A DNA stretch of 64,000 nt from Bacteroidales bacterium (GCA_900766825.1 CAAFWU010000056.1:1-64000); one strand, 5' to 3'; shown: positions 1-9,481, counted from the first letter of the stretch. Notes: generated by a model from the letters alone, not told the origin. Numbers and translations are program-made.

Positions 1-1224
1 CTGCCCGAGCCCGTCAACAGCCCTTTCAACGAGGACTATGCCTACATAACTGCCGACGGCCAGCGTCTCTTTATCTCCAGCGATGCCCCTGGTGGCTTCG
101 GTGGCAAGGATATCTATGTCTCTCGCCGTCTGCCCGATGGCACATGGGGCACGCCCCTCAACCTTGGGGCTGCCGTTAACTCTACGGGTGATGAGGATGC
201 CCCTGTATTCCACGACGAGAGCAACACTCTCTACTTTTGTTCCAACGGTCACGCTGGCATGGGGGGCTACGACATCTACTATGCCCCCGAGACCGAACAG
301 GGCACATTCGAGGTGGTGCAGAACATTGGTTTCCCTATAAACTCGGCCGACGACGATCTTTTCTTCTTCCCCAGCAAAGACCTCGGCAGAGCCTACTACG
401 CCTCCATACGTTGGAACGATACCAACAAGAACCCAAGCTACGATATCTATGAAATTGAGTTCGAGCAGCCCGAGATGAACACCACCGCTGTGCTTCAGGC
501 CACCGTTTTCGCCAAAAACATGGCCGACGTACGCATAAGCACTTTCATAAACAACGAGCTTGTGGGCATCAGCCGTCCCAATCAGGGCATGGGTAGTTTT
601 GTGACCGTGGGCCCCGCTGGTGCCACCTTCGACATTGTGGCCGTATGCAATGGCGACACCGTGCGTCGTTCGGTTACCACCAACAAGAGCGATGCCTACC
701 ACATAAGGCAACTCCCTGTTGAACTTCAGGCCTTCAACTTTGTGTCCGATGCCGAGGCTGAGGCCATTGCCACCGCTCGCGAAGAGGCCAAAGCGGAGCA
801 CATGGCTGCCCTGCGTGCCCAGAAGGATGCACAGAATGGCACAGCTGATGCCGCCAACTCCGAACTGGCCAGCAGTAATCCCGTGGGTCAGATGGGTGCC
901 AACGGTTGGGTCTCTTCGCTCAACACCGAGGCTCTGCCATACACCGTGCAGATTATGTGTCTGCGCAAACCCCTCGAGGCTAAGCTACTCCGCAATCTGG
1001 ACCCCAACCAAGTGGCCGAACATGAGTACGCCGACGGCTGGTTCGTATACAGCTACGGTGCCTTTGCCACCTACAGTCAGGCCAAGAAGGAGCAGATGAG
1101 GATTAGGGAGACAACACCCTATCGCACTTCCTTCTCCCGCAACTCCAACCAGTACCAGAAGTATCTTAAGAAGTCCAATAGCACCACCCAAAGTGGCGAC
1201 CTTAAGGCGAGCCCCAAGAAATAG
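1..1224 (+). CDS. PD40-repeat surface protein with C-terminal SPOR-like domain (5' end missing)
   Basis: The reading frame is open from base 1, so the N-terminus lies outside the window. The first ~120 visible residues carry WD40-like PD40 strands (for example DGQRLFISSDAPGGFGGKDI and NTLYFCSNGHAGMGGYDIYY). Next comes a segment resembling a carboxypeptidase-regulatory-like beta domain, then an Ala/Glu-rich helical linker, then a SPOR-like module beginning PYTVQI and ending in a YSYGAF...A strand-turn. Proteins with PD40 repeats next to OmpA- or SPOR-type peptidoglycan-binding modules are common in Bacteroidota envelopes, and some (PorE-like) serve the type IX secretion system. No OmpA domain is visible here, so a PorE assignment is not justified. 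The stop is 24 bp before the next gene. Confidence 0.75.
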   Translation: MPEPVNSPFNEDYAYITADGQRLFISSDAPGGFGGKDIYVSRRLPDGTWGTPLNLGAAVNSTGDEDAPVFHDESNTLYFCSNGHAGMGGYDIYYAPETEQGTFEVVQNIGFPINSADDDLFFFPSKDLGRAYYASIRWNDTNKNPSYDIYEIEFEQPEMNTTAVLQATVFAKNMADVRISTFINNELVGISRPNQGMGSFVTVGPAGATFDIVAVCNGDTVRRSVTTNKSDAYHIRQLPVELQAFNFVSDAEAEAIATAREEAKAEHMAALRAQKDAQNGTADAANSELASSNPVGQMGANGWVSSLNTEALPYTVQIMCLRKPLEAKLLRNLDPNQVAEHEYADGWFVYSYGAFATYSQAKKEQMRIRETTPYRTSFSRNSNQYQKYLKKSNSTTQSGDLKASPKK

Positions 1225-1248
1225 AACCCCTCGCACCACTTCATTGTC

Positions 1249-1878
1249 ATGTCCCAATCAATTGCTGTTGTTCATCTTAGGGCTTTGGAACCGCAGGATG
1301 CCCAACTGCTCTATGCGTGGGAAAACGACCCCACCACATGGTATGCTGGCGACCGCCGTTGGCCCATATCCCTCTCGGACATAGAGTGTTTTATTCAAAA
1401 CTCCGAGCACGACCCCTGGCATACCAAGCAGGTCCGCTTTATGATTGAGGTGAACCATATGTCTGCTGATGCTCCACTTGCGGATCTCTGCAATGTACCT
1501 ATGTTGGCAATGGTGGAGTCTCACTCTCAGTCCTCTGAACCTAAACATAGGTTGATGGAAGACACCACCGTTGGGTGTGTGGATATCTTCGACTTCGACC
1601 CTATGAATATGCATTGCTCCTTGGGCATCCTCATTGGGAACGAGTTTCGTAGGCAAGGTTATGCCAAAGCAGCTCTGGAGGCTGTGGAACGTTTTGCGTT
1701 CCATACTCTTATGGTTCAAAACATCAAGGTGGAGGTGGCTGAGGATAACGTACCGAGCCTCAATCTGTTTCAATCTCTTGGCTATGCTCATGTGGGCACC
1801 ATTGCCAAATGGCTCCGTCGCGGTCCCGACACTTTTGTGGGACAGGTCTGTTTGGTCAAGAGCATTGGCGGGATTTGA
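1249..1878 (+). CDS. GNAT-family N-acetyltransferase
   Basis: A 209-residue protein with the GNAT fold pattern. It opens with the typical strand VVHLRALEPQDAQLLYAWEN. The acetyl-CoA binding loop is FRRQGYAKAAL (R/Q-x-x-G-x-A), followed by the late motif ENVPSLNLFQSLGY-like segment (read as EDNVPSLNLFQSLGYAHVG) found in RimJ/SpeG-type enzymes. The segment between residues ~65 and 105 is longer than usual and looks poorly conserved. The substrate cannot be read from sequence; SpeG (polyamine) or RimI/J (protein N-terminus) relatives are equally possible. It begins 24 bp after the PD40 gene, so co-transcription is plausible, and a terminator follows. Confidence 0.8.
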   Translation: MSQSIAVVHLRALEPQDAQLLYAWENDPTTWYAGDRRWPISLSDIECFIQNSEHDPWHTKQVRFMIEVNHMSADAPLADLCNVPMLAMVESHSQSSEPKHRLMEDTTVGCVDIFDFDPMNMHCSLGILIGNEFRRQGYAKAALEAVERFAFHTLMVQNIKVEVAEDNVPSLNLFQSLGYAHVGTIAKWLRRGPDTFVGQVCLVKSIGGI

Positions 1879-1908
1879 CGCTTACTTTTTTATTTTGCTA
1901 ACATAAGG

Positions 1909-1960
1909 AACCCAGTGACGTCGGTTTTTATTCTCCGACTTCACTGGGTTTCGCTTTTTT
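1909..1960 (+). terminator. Rho-independent terminator after GNAT gene
   Basis: Arms 1909-1924 and 1935-1950 pair over 16 bp with a single mismatch around a 10-nt T-rich loop. They are followed by TTTCGCTTTTTT. It lies 30 bp after the acetyltransferase stop and separates it from purM. Confidence 0.8.
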
Positions 1961-2084
1961 GTTTTATGGGGAATTGAAATAGGGAAAGGTGATTTGTTTG
2001 AAACTTTTTAGTATTTGTGGGTAGCCCAAGGGGTATTTTGTGCGTTATTTAGTACTTGTTAAATCAACACTGCGCTTTGGTTAA

Positions 2085-2115
2085 TTGACTTTTGCACTCT
2101 TTTTCATTAAATTTG
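2085..2115 (+). promoter_or_regulatory. Bacteroidota-type promoter of purM
   Basis: TTG at 2085-2087 is followed, after 20 bp, by TAAATTTG at 2108-2115. This matches the -33/-7 consensus (TTG, 19-21 bp, TAnnTTTG) of the Bacteroidota housekeeping sigma factor. The predicted transcript starts about 15 nt before the purM ATG at 2135. Confidence 0.7.
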
Positions 2116-2134
2116 CCCACCAAAATATGTCATC

Positions 2135-3310
2135 ATGGCTTCAAACAACGAGCGATACAGCCTGCGCGGCGTAAGTGCCGCCAAAGAGGACGTGCACAAC
2201 GCCATCAAAAATATTGACAAAGGTCTCTATCCCAAAGCTTTCTGCAAGATCATCCCCGACATCCTCGGTGGCGATCCCACCATGTGCAACATCATGCATG
2301 CCGATGGTGCGGGCACCAAGAGCAGCCTCGCCTATGCCTATTGGCGTGAAACGGGTGACCTCTCCGTTTGGAAAGGCATTGCTCAAGATGCCCTTATCAT
2401 GAACATCGACGACCTCCTCTGCGTGGGCGCCGTGGACAATATTTTGGTATCATCGACCATTGGACGCAACAAGATGTTGGTTCCTGGCGAGGTCATCTCC
2501 GCCATCATCAATGGCACCGACGAACTCTTGGCCGAACTTCGTGACATGGGCGTGGGTGTCTATGCCACTGGTGGTGAGACTGCCGATGTGGGCGACCTCG
2601 TTAGAACCATTATTGTGGACAGCACTGTCACCTGCCGCATGAAGCGTGCCGACGTCATTGACAATGCCAACATCAAAGCAGGTGACGTCATTGTAGGTCT
2701 CGCATCCTATGGTCAGGCAACCTACGAAAAAGAGTATAATGGCGGCATGGGTAGCAACGGCCTCACCAGTGCTCGCCACGACGTCTTTGCCAAATATATA
2801 GCCCAGAAATACCCCGAGACCTACGATGCCGCAGTGCCCGATGACTTGGTATACTCTGGCAAACTCGCCCTCACCGACTCTGTAGAGGGCTCCCCCATCA
2901 ACGCAGGCAAACTCGTGCTCAGCCCAACACGTACCTATGCCCCCGTGGTCAAGAAGCTCCTCGATCAGATGAGAGCCAACATCCACGGCATGGTTCACTG
3001 CTCGGGTGGTGCCCAAACCAAGGTGCTCCACTTTGTGGACAATGTGCACGTTATCAAGGACAATATGTTCCCCGTACCCCCTCTCTTCCGCACCATTAAG
3101 GAGCAGAGCGGTACCGACTGGAAGGAGATGTACAAAGTCTTCAACATGGGCCATCGTCTCGAGGTCTACCTTGCTCCCGAGCATGCACAGCAGGTTATCG
3201 ACATCGCACGCAGCTTCAACATCGACGCTCAGATTGTGGGTCGCATCGAGGACCGTCCCGAGGGCAACAAACTCACCATTGTCAGCCAGTTCGGCACCTT
3301 TGAGTATTAA
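2135..3310 (+). CDS. purM: Phosphoribosylformylglycinamidine cyclo-ligase (AIR synthase)
   Basis: A 391-residue PurM of the longer Bacteroidales type (E. coli PurM is 345). It makes 5-aminoimidazole ribotide from FGAM with ATP in cytosolic purine synthesis. Visible family signatures are MHADGAGTKSSLAY near the N-terminus, the aspartate-rich stretch DALIMNIDDLLCVGA, YATGGETADVGDLVRT in the ATP-binding core, and the C-terminal half with MVHCSGGAQTKVL and VFNMGHRLEVY. The start at 2135 sits just downstream of a good promoter. It leads a purM-(small membrane protein)-prfA-pyrF run; purM-prfA-pyrF order is familiar in Bacteroidales. Confidence 0.93.
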   Translation: MASNNERYSLRGVSAAKEDVHNAIKNIDKGLYPKAFCKIIPDILGGDPTMCNIMHADGAGTKSSLAYAYWRETGDLSVWKGIAQDALIMNIDDLLCVGAVDNILVSSTIGRNKMLVPGEVISAIINGTDELLAELRDMGVGVYATGGETADVGDLVRTIIVDSTVTCRMKRADVIDNANIKAGDVIVGLASYGQATYEKEYNGGMGSNGLTSARHDVFAKYIAQKYPETYDAAVPDDLVYSGKLALTDSVEGSPINAGKLVLSPTRTYAPVVKKLLDQMRANIHGMVHCSGGAQTKVLHFVDNVHVIKDNMFPVPPLFRTIKEQSGTDWKEMYKVFNMGHRLEVYLAPEHAQQVIDIARSFNIDAQIVGRIEDRPEGNKLTIVSQFGTFEY

Positions 3311-3340
3311 TTTAGCTCAGAGCATTAAGCCCCTCACAAT

Positions 3341-3574
3341 ATGGCAAATAACAAGAAGTCTAAAGGTCTCAAAGGAGATTCCAGCATGACCGTGAAACAG
3401 AAGGTGTGCTTTGTCATCCTCTTCGTGGTCTGCGTGGCCGTTATGGTGGGCCTCATGATGCTCACCGTCAATGGTTGGGGCAACGAGGCCCTATTCCATA
3501 GCGTCATCAAGGTTGTTATCATTGCCCTATGGCTATGGCTCTCGGTCCGTTGGCTCGGCCGACTCTGGCACTAA
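3341..3574 (+). CDS. Small single-span membrane protein
   Basis: A 77-residue protein with a Lys-rich N-terminus (MANNKKSKGLKGDS), a hydrophobic span at about residues 25-45 (CFVILFVVCVAVMVGLMMLT), and a second hydrophobic stretch near 58-70. It resembles no family I can name. It sits between purM and prfA with gaps of 30 and 67 bp, same strand, and is probably co-transcribed. Codon usage (C-rich third positions) matches its neighbours, which supports it being a real gene. Confidence 0.6.
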   Translation: MANNKKSKGLKGDSSMTVKQKVCFVILFVVCVAVMVGLMMLTVNGWGNEALFHSVIKVVIIALWLWLSVRWLGRLWH

Positions 3575-3641
3575 ACCCAACTCCGTGTGTGGGCTTACGA
3601 GCTGCCTCATCTGACTTCCCCTCTTTATTATTATCTATTGT

Positions 3642-4754
3642 ATGAGTTCCAACAACAGCATATTAGAACGTCTCGACGGCCTCGCTTCGCGTTTCGATGA
3701 GGTCTCGACTCTCATCACCGACCCTGCCGTCATTGCCGACCAGCGTCGCTACGTCAAACTCTCCAAAGAGTATAAGGACTTGGGCGACATCCTCAAGGTC
3801 CGCACCGAATACGTCAACGCTCTCAATGGTCTCGACGAGGCCAAGCAGATCCTGACCACGGAGGACGACCCCGAGATGAAAGAGATGGCGCGTGAGGAGG
3901 TCTCCACTTTCGAGAAACGAATACCCGAACTCGAGGAGGAGATCAAGCTACTGCTTGTGCCCGCCGACCCCGAGGACGACCGCAACGCTGTGTTGGAAAT
4001 ACGTGGTGGCACGGGTGGCGACGAGGCTGCCCTCTTCGCTGGCGACCTCTTCCGCATGTACAGCAAGTATTGCGAGACCAAGGGTTGGAACCTTACCGTA
4101 TCCTCCTGTTCCGAGGGCGCTGTGGGCGGCTTCAAAGAGATTATCTGCACCGTGACCGGCGAAAAGGTCTATGGCACACTAAAATACGAGAGCGGTGTAC
4201 ATCGCGTGCAGCGCATACCTGCTACCGAGACTCAGGGTCGTGTTCACACCTCGGCAGCCTCTGTGGCCGTGCTCCCCGAGGCCGAACCTTTCGACGTTGA
4301 AATCAACGAGGGCGAAATCAAGTGGGACACCTTCCGAAGCTCGGGTGCTGGTGGTCAGAACGTGAACAAAGTGGAGTCTGGCGTCCGCCTCCGCTACAAT
4401 TGGAAGAACCCCAACACTGGCGTGGTGGAGGAGATCCTTATTGAGTGTACCGAGACGCGCGACCAGCCCAAGAACAAAGAGAGGGCCCTCAGCCGACTCC
4501 GCACCTTCATCTACGACAAGGAGCACCAGAAATATGTCGACGACATTGCCCAAAAACGCAAAACCATGGTCTCCACTGGCGACCGCTCCGCCAAGATTCG
4601 TACCTATAACTATCCTCAGGGTCGCATAACCGACCACCGCATCAATTACACCATTTACAACCTCGCCGCCTTTATGGATGGCGACATCCAGGATTGCATC
4701 GACCACCTCATTGTGGCCGAGAACGCCGAGCGCCTCAAAGAGAGTGAGTTATAG
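3642..4754 (+). CDS. prfA: Peptide chain release factor 1
   Basis: A 370-residue class I release factor. It recognises UAA/UAG in the ribosomal A site and triggers hydrolysis of peptidyl-tRNA. The catalytic GGQ lies at residues 237-239 in SSGAGGQNVNKVES. The stop-codon tripeptide is PAT at 193-195 in RIPATETQGR, which identifies RF1 rather than RF2 (SPF). The acidic N-terminal helical domain and GGTGGDEAALFAGDLFRMY are also typical. No programmed frameshift is seen. It lies between purM and pyrF on the same strand. Confidence 0.95.
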   Translation: MSSNNSILERLDGLASRFDEVSTLITDPAVIADQRRYVKLSKEYKDLGDILKVRTEYVNALNGLDEAKQILTTEDDPEMKEMAREEVSTFEKRIPELEEEIKLLLVPADPEDDRNAVLEIRGGTGGDEAALFAGDLFRMYSKYCETKGWNLTVSSCSEGAVGGFKEIICTVTGEKVYGTLKYESGVHRVQRIPATETQGRVHTSAASVAVLPEAEPFDVEINEGEIKWDTFRSSGAGGQNVNKVESGVRLRYNWKNPNTGVVEEILIECTETRDQPKNKERALSRLRTFIYDKEHQKYVDDIAQKRKTMVSTGDRSAKIRTYNYPQGRITDHRINYTIYNLAAFMDGDIQDCIDHLIVAENAERLKESEL

Positions 4755-4838
4755 AACCATACACTCACCCCTCTCAGTCAAAACCAGAGATGATGAGCCA
4801 CATGGCTCACACAACATAAACAATCCCATCATTTCCCC

Positions 4839-5666
4839 ATGAATCGTCAGCAACTCATAAACATCATACGCCTGCGCAAGACATTCCTCTGCGTTGGTCT
4901 CGATACCGATATAAAGAAGATTCCCGCCCACCTGCTCAGTGCCGAGGAGCCCATCTTCGAGTTCAACAAAGCCATTGTGGATGCCACAGCACCCTACTGC
5001 ATGGCCTACAAACCAAATCTGGCCTTCTACGAGAGCTGCGGTGTGGCTGGTTGGCAAGCCTTCGAAAAGACTGTCAACTACATTAAGCAGAACTACCCCG
5101 ACCACTTCATCATTGCCGATGCCAAGCGAGGCGATATTGGTAACACCAGTGCCATGTACGCCCGCACATTCTTCGAGGAGCTCAATGTCGACTCCCTCAC
5201 CGTGGCCCCCTATATGGGCGAGGACTCTGTGACCCCCTTCTTGGGCTACAACGATAAGTGGGTCATCCTCTTGGCTCTCACCAGCAACAAGGGCAGTCAC
5301 GACTTCCAGCTCACACCCGACACCAATGGCGAACGCCTCTTCGAGAAGGTGCTCCGCACAAGCCAAAATTGGGCTGGAGCCGACAAGATGATGTATGTGG
5401 TAGGTGCCACCCAAGGTCAGATGTTCGAAGACATCCGTCGTGTGGCCCCCAATCACTTCCTGCTTGTGCCTGGCGTTGGCGCTCAGGGTGGCAGCCTCGA
5501 GGAGGTATGCAAATATGGCATGACCAAAGAGTGTGGTCTTATTGTCAACAGCAGCCGCGCCATAATCTACGCCAGCAACGGAACCGACTTTGCCGAAGCT
5601 GCAGCCAAGGCCGCTCAGGCAGTGCAGCAGCAGATGGCCGCCGAGATCGAGAAACGAATGAACTAA
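4839..5666 (+). CDS. pyrF: Orotidine 5'-phosphate decarboxylase, type 2
   Basis: A 275-residue enzyme that converts OMP to UMP, the last step of pyrimidine synthesis. Its length and the motifs CVGLDTD, FNKAIVDAT and especially IADAKRGDIGNTSAMYA (catalytic D-x-K-x-x-D) fit the longer group 2 PyrF family. A late LVPGVGAQGG segment forms the phosphate-binding region. It follows prfA by 84 bp on the same strand, as in many Bacteroidales. The minus-strand ORF covering it is an antisense shadow. Confidence 0.95.
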   Translation: MNRQQLINIIRLRKTFLCVGLDTDIKKIPAHLLSAEEPIFEFNKAIVDATAPYCMAYKPNLAFYESCGVAGWQAFEKTVNYIKQNYPDHFIIADAKRGDIGNTSAMYARTFFEELNVDSLTVAPYMGEDSVTPFLGYNDKWVILLALTSNKGSHDFQLTPDTNGERLFEKVLRTSQNWAGADKMMYVVGATQGQMFEDIRRVAPNHFLLVPGVGAQGGSLEEVCKYGMTKECGLIVNSSRAIIYASNGTDFAEAAAKAAQAVQQQMAAEIEKRMN

Positions 5667-5685
5667 GTTCATCCACCAGCACATT

Positions 5686-5747
5686 GGGATGTACCGTGGC
5701 TCTCCTCTGGTATAGCACACTGAGGGCTTCGGGGCATCCCCTTTTTT
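5686..5747 (+). terminator. Possible terminator after pyrF
   Basis: GGGATG (5686-5691) can pair with CATCCC (5735-5740), immediately followed by CTTTTTTATTTT. The long internal loop has only short helices, so this is a weak call. Its position, 20 bp after pyrF and before bioB, is suitable. Confidence 0.4.
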
Positions 5748-5814
5748 ATTTTCCCAACGCTGGTCTCTTTGTCCCATTGCACCCGTCATCAACTTAACAT
5801 ACAACACTTTTCAG

Positions 5815-6828
5815 ATGAAACAATTCATCAGCGCAAACCAGCTCACCGAGCGCATCCTCAGTGCCATTGACGGAGAGCCACTGAGCGAGGCTGAGGCTCT
5901 GGCCGCCGTGGCCTACGCCCAGCAAGGTCCCGAACAACTCGACGCCCTCTGCCACGCCGCCGACATGGTACGAGAGCGTACTCGAGGCAACCGCTTCGGC
6001 ACCTGCTCCATCATCAACGCTCGCTCGGGCCGATGCTCCGAGGATTGCAAGTGGTGCGCACAAAGCCACGTTCACCACACGGGCATCAAGGAGTATCCTC
6101 TCATCGATGCTCAGGAGGCCATCGACATGGCTTTGCACAACGCCGCCAAGGGTGTCGACCGTTTCTCGCTCGTCACCAGCGGACGCACTCTGACGCCAAG
6201 CCAGGCCGACCATGTGGTGGACATCTTCCGACAGGTGGGGGCTAAGGCCAACATCGACCTCTGTGCCTCGCTCGGTCTGCTCACTCGCGACCAACTTCAG
6301 GCCCTGCACGCAGTGGGCGTCCATCACTACCATTGCAACATAGAGACCGCCCCCTCCTATTTCCCTCATCTCTGCTCAACCCACACCCTTCAGGATAAGC
6401 TACAGACCATAGGCTGGGCTCGCGAAGTGGGCATGCTCATCTGCTCGGGTGGCATCATTGGCATGGGCGAAACCTTGGCACAACGTGTCGAGATGGCCAT
6501 CTTCCTCCGCGACGTGGTCAAGGCCGACTCCATCCCCCTCAACGTGCTCATTGCCATCAAGGGCACGGCTTTGGAAAATCAGCAACCCCTGCAAGTCGAC
6601 GAGATTCGCCTCACCTTTGCCATCTTCCGCATCTGCAACCCCAAGGCCGAGTTGCGCATGGCTGGCGGACGCATCCGCTATGTGGATCAGCAGCAGAAGG
6701 TCATTGCCTGTGGCGTAGACTCATCCATTGTGGGCGAGATGCTAACCACCACAGGCACGGGCGGCATCGACGACGACATGGCCACCTTCCATGCCGCTGG
6801 TCGCACCACCAAAGCCGACGAAAAATAA
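5815..6828 (+). CDS. bioB: Biotin synthase
   Basis: A 337-residue radical-SAM enzyme that inserts sulfur into dethiobiotin. The 4Fe-4S-binding CxxxCxxC is at Cys74, Cys78 and Cys81 (GRCSEDCKWCAQS). Other signatures are HHYHCNIETAPSYF, CSGGIIGMGET and, near the C-terminus, RMAGGRIRYVDQQQ. It opens the biotin cluster but is separated from bioA by 121 bp containing a hairpin, so it may be expressed partly independently of the other bio genes. Confidence 0.95.
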   Translation: MKQFISANQLTERILSAIDGEPLSEAEALAAVAYAQQGPEQLDALCHAADMVRERTRGNRFGTCSIINARSGRCSEDCKWCAQSHVHHTGIKEYPLIDAQEAIDMALHNAAKGVDRFSLVTSGRTLTPSQADHVVDIFRQVGAKANIDLCASLGLLTRDQLQALHAVGVHHYHCNIETAPSYFPHLCSTHTLQDKLQTIGWAREVGMLICSGGIIGMGETLAQRVEMAIFLRDVVKADSIPLNVLIAIKGTALENQQPLQVDEIRLTFAIFRICNPKAELRMAGGRIRYVDQQQKVIACGVDSSIVGEMLTTTGTGGIDDDMATFHAAGRTTKADEK

Positions 6829-6880
6829 GGGACTCAGACTAATCCTAAAGGTTTGAGCCTAAACCCCATATGCGTTTCCT

Positions 6881-6930
6881 AAGATTCCCCTCCTAAACTC
6901 CAACGGGTGGGGAATCTTCAGTTATTTTTA
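6881..6930 (+). terminator. Hairpin/terminator between bioB and bioA
   Basis: AAGATTCCCC (6881-6890) and GGGGAATCTT (6909-6918) form a perfect 10-bp stem with an 18-nt loop, followed by CAGTTATTTTTA. It sits 52 bp after bioB and 31 bp before bioA. It could end the bioB transcript or attenuate read-through into bioA. Confidence 0.65.
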
Positions 6931-6949
6931 TAAGCCCCCCTATAAAAAA

Positions 6950-8257
6950 ATGGCACAGAACGAAACCCCTCTATTCTCTGACACATATATCGACCACGAC
7001 TTCGACCGAGCACATATTTGGCACCCCTACACATCGGCCATCGACCCCTTGCCATGCTATGGAGTCCGCAGTGCCGAGGGTGCCGAACTAATTCTTGAGG
7101 ACGGTAGGCGTTTGGTGGATGGCATGAGCTCCTGGTGGTGCGCCGTCCATGGCTACAATAATCCCGTCCTCAATCAGGCCATGCAGCAGCAGATGAGCCA
7201 GATGAGCCACGTTATGTTTGGGGGCATAACACATCGCCCCGCTGTGGAATTGGCCAAACGGCTGCTCCGTCTCCTGCCCGCCATGAACTGGGTCTTCTAC
7301 TCCGACTCGGGTTCGGTGAGCGTTGAGGTGGCCCTCAAGATGGCCTTGCAGTATCAGCATGCCGTGGGGCACCCCGAGCGTTGTCAGGTGGCCACCATCC
7401 GCAGCGGCTATCATGGCGACACGTGGCATGCCATGAGCGTCTGCGACCCCATCACGGGTATGCACGGACTCTTTGCCCGCCAGCTTCCCATACAGCACTT
7501 CGCCCCTGCTCCTCTGGTTCGCTTCGGTCAGGAGTGGGACCCCGCCGACCTGGAGCCCATGCGACGCATTGTGGAGGATCACGGCAAGAGTTTGGCCGCC
7601 ATAATTTTGGAACCCATTGTGCAGGGGGCGGGCGGCATGCGCTTCTATCATCCTGAGTATCTGCGCGGTGTGCGTAAGCTCTGCTCCGACAACGGGCTGC
7701 TGCTCATTGCCGACGAGATAGCCACAGGCTTCGGTCGCTCGGGCAAACTCTTTGCCTCAGAATATGCTGGCATTTCGGCCGACATAGTCTGTGTGGGCAA
7801 GGCCCTAACGGGAGGCTACATGAGTTTTGCTGCCACACTCTGCACCGACCATGTGGCTCAAGCCATATCTAATGGCGAGGCTCATTGTTTCATGCACGGA
7901 CCCACATTCATGGGCAACCCCACGGCCTGTGCCTTAGCCTGTGCCTCCATCGACCTTCTGCTCAGCTCCAATTGGCAAGAGCGAGTGCAAAATATTCAGG
8001 CTCAGTTAGCTCAGCACCTCATGCCATTGGCATCGTTGCCTCAGGTCGACGATGTTCGTGTTTTGGGAGCCATAGGCGTGGTGGAGATGAAAAAGCCCGT
8101 AGACATGGCTGCCCTCCAGCGAATATTTGTAGACCACGGAGTCTGGATTCGTCCCTTTGGCAAGCTGATCTATGTGATGCCACCATATATCGTAAGCAAC
8201 GAACAACTGGATAAACTTTGTTGGGGACTTAAGGCGGGAGTGGAGTTTATGGGGTAG
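6950..8257 (+). CDS. bioA: Adenosylmethionine-8-amino-7-oxononanoate aminotransferase
   Basis: A 435-residue class III PLP aminotransferase that makes DAPA from KAPA, with SAM as the usual amino donor. The N-terminal IWHPYTSAIDPLP and MSSWWCAVHGYNNP match BioA's substrate-binding region. YHGDTWHAMSV, ADEIATGFGRSGKLF and the PLP-lysine region CVGKALTGGYMS follow. There is no fused BioD domain, unlike some BioD-BioA fusions. It heads the run bioA-bioF-bioG-bioC; the gap to bioF is 96 bp. Confidence 0.93.
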   Translation: MAQNETPLFSDTYIDHDFDRAHIWHPYTSAIDPLPCYGVRSAEGAELILEDGRRLVDGMSSWWCAVHGYNNPVLNQAMQQQMSQMSHVMFGGITHRPAVELAKRLLRLLPAMNWVFYSDSGSVSVEVALKMALQYQHAVGHPERCQVATIRSGYHGDTWHAMSVCDPITGMHGLFARQLPIQHFAPAPLVRFGQEWDPADLEPMRRIVEDHGKSLAAIILEPIVQGAGGMRFYHPEYLRGVRKLCSDNGLLLIADEIATGFGRSGKLFASEYAGISADIVCVGKALTGGYMSFAATLCTDHVAQAISNGEAHCFMHGPTFMGNPTACALACASIDLLLSSNWQERVQNIQAQLAQHLMPLASLPQVDDVRVLGAIGVVEMKKPVDMAALQRIFVDHGVWIRPFGKLIYVMPPYIVSNEQLDKLCWGLKAGVEFMG

Positions 8258-8353
8258 GAGTGTTTTTTCTCTTTTTCTCATGGGCAATTTTTTGTGTTAA
8301 TCTTATTACCCTTTTCCCCTCCCTAACCGTAAAAACATTAGTGAGAGACAAAT

Positions 8354-9481
8354 ATGATTGATTTTGAACAAGAACTACATAAATTGAGGGAGTGTGATGC
8401 TCTGCGCTCTTTCCCTCTGCCTGCCGAAGCCCACATGGTCAACCTCTCCACCAACGACTATATGGGCATTGCCGACCGCACCGACCTACGAGACCAATTC
8501 TTGGTCTCTTGTCCTGATGCCTATTGTCACTTCACTGCTGCCTCGAGCCGTTTGCTCACTGGCAACCACTCGGCCTACACGGCATTGGAAAATGAACTGA
8601 CCGACCTCTACGGCGGACGCGCAGCCACTGTGTTCGATAGCGGCTATCATGTCAACACAGGTCTCTTGCCTTGCCTTGCGGACAAAAACGACCTAATTCT
8701 TATTGACAAACTTGCCCATGCCAGTTTGGTGGATGCCACTGTAACCTGCCGTGCAAATGGCGTTACGGTCATGCGATTTAACCATAACGATGTTGCTCAC
8801 CTCACCACTCTGCTGCAGAAATATAGGTCCTCGGCTCAGCGTTGCTTCATTGTCACGGAGAGCATCTTTAGCATGGATGGCGACATGGCCCCATTGGCCG
8901 AATTTGTAGAGGTGAAAAAGAGATTCGACTCTTGGCTCTATGTCGATGAGGCTCATGGCGTGGGCGTCAGAGGACCGCAAGGCGAGGGTTTGCTTGGCGA
9001 ACTGGGGCTTGTGGACCAAACCGACATCATTGTGGGCACCTGTGGTAAAGCCTTGGCCTCGGTGGGTGCCTATGCCATCACAGACCCTACCGTGGCTCAA
9101 TGGATTGTGAATAAGTGCCGTACCATGATTTTTACCACCGCTTTGCCTCCCATAAATGTGGCTTGGACAACCTTTGTTGTTCGCCAACTCAGAGGCATGA
9201 ACCACGAGAGGCAAGAGTTAATTAACACATCTTTGTGGCTCCATGAGCAACTTGGTTTGTGTGCAAACGGTGGCATAACTCAAATAATACCTTATATTTG
9301 TGGCGAAAACTCATCGGCTGTGGCCAATGCAGCTCGTTTGCGCAATGGCGGTTTCTACGTTCTGCCCATTCGTCACCCAACAGTGCCGCTCCATCAGGCC
9401 CGCCTTAGGCTTTCGCTCAAAGCAAACATCTCAAAACAGCAACTCATGCCTCTGGTGGCGTTGTTCACTCAACAGAGTTAA
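8354..9481 (+). CDS. bioF: 8-amino-7-oxononanoate synthase
   Basis: A 375-residue alpha-oxoamine synthase (PLP fold type I) that condenses pimeloyl-ACP or -CoA with L-alanine to give KAPA. NLSTNDYMGIAD lies near the N-terminus, SSRLLTGNH and the YVDEAHGVGVRG motif in the PLP domain, and the PLP lysine in VGTCGKALASVGAYA. The C-terminal VLPIRHPTVP segment is typical of BioF. The gap to bioG is 36 bp, consistent with one operon. Confidence 0.92.
   Translation: MIDFEQELHKLRECDALRSFPLPAEAHMVNLSTNDYMGIADRTDLRDQFLVSCPDAYCHFTAASSRLLTGNHSAYTALENELTDLYGGRAATVFDSGYHVNTGLLPCLADKNDLILIDKLAHASLVDATVTCRANGVTVMRFNHNDVAHLTTLLQKYRSSAQRCFIVTESIFSMDGDMAPLAEFVEVKKRFDSWLYVDEAHGVGVRGPQGEGLLGELGLVDQTDIIVGTCGKALASVGAYAITDPTVAQWIVNKCRTMIFTTALPPINVAWTTFVVRQLRGMNHERQELINTSLWLHEQLGLCANGGITQIIPYICGENSSAVANAARLRNGGFYVLPIRHPTVPLHQARLRLSLKANISKQQLMPLVALFTQQS

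Noticed and set aside
4749..5807. 352-residue open frame on the minus strand across pyrF
   Set aside because: It is antisense to the clearly conserved pyrF and has no family features; the C-rich third codon positions of pyrF keep the opposite strand open.
6829..6949. Riboswitch between bioB and bioA
   Set aside because: The hairpin is a simple stem-loop with a T-rich tail, and I know of no biotin riboswitch; terminator or attenuator is the simpler reading.
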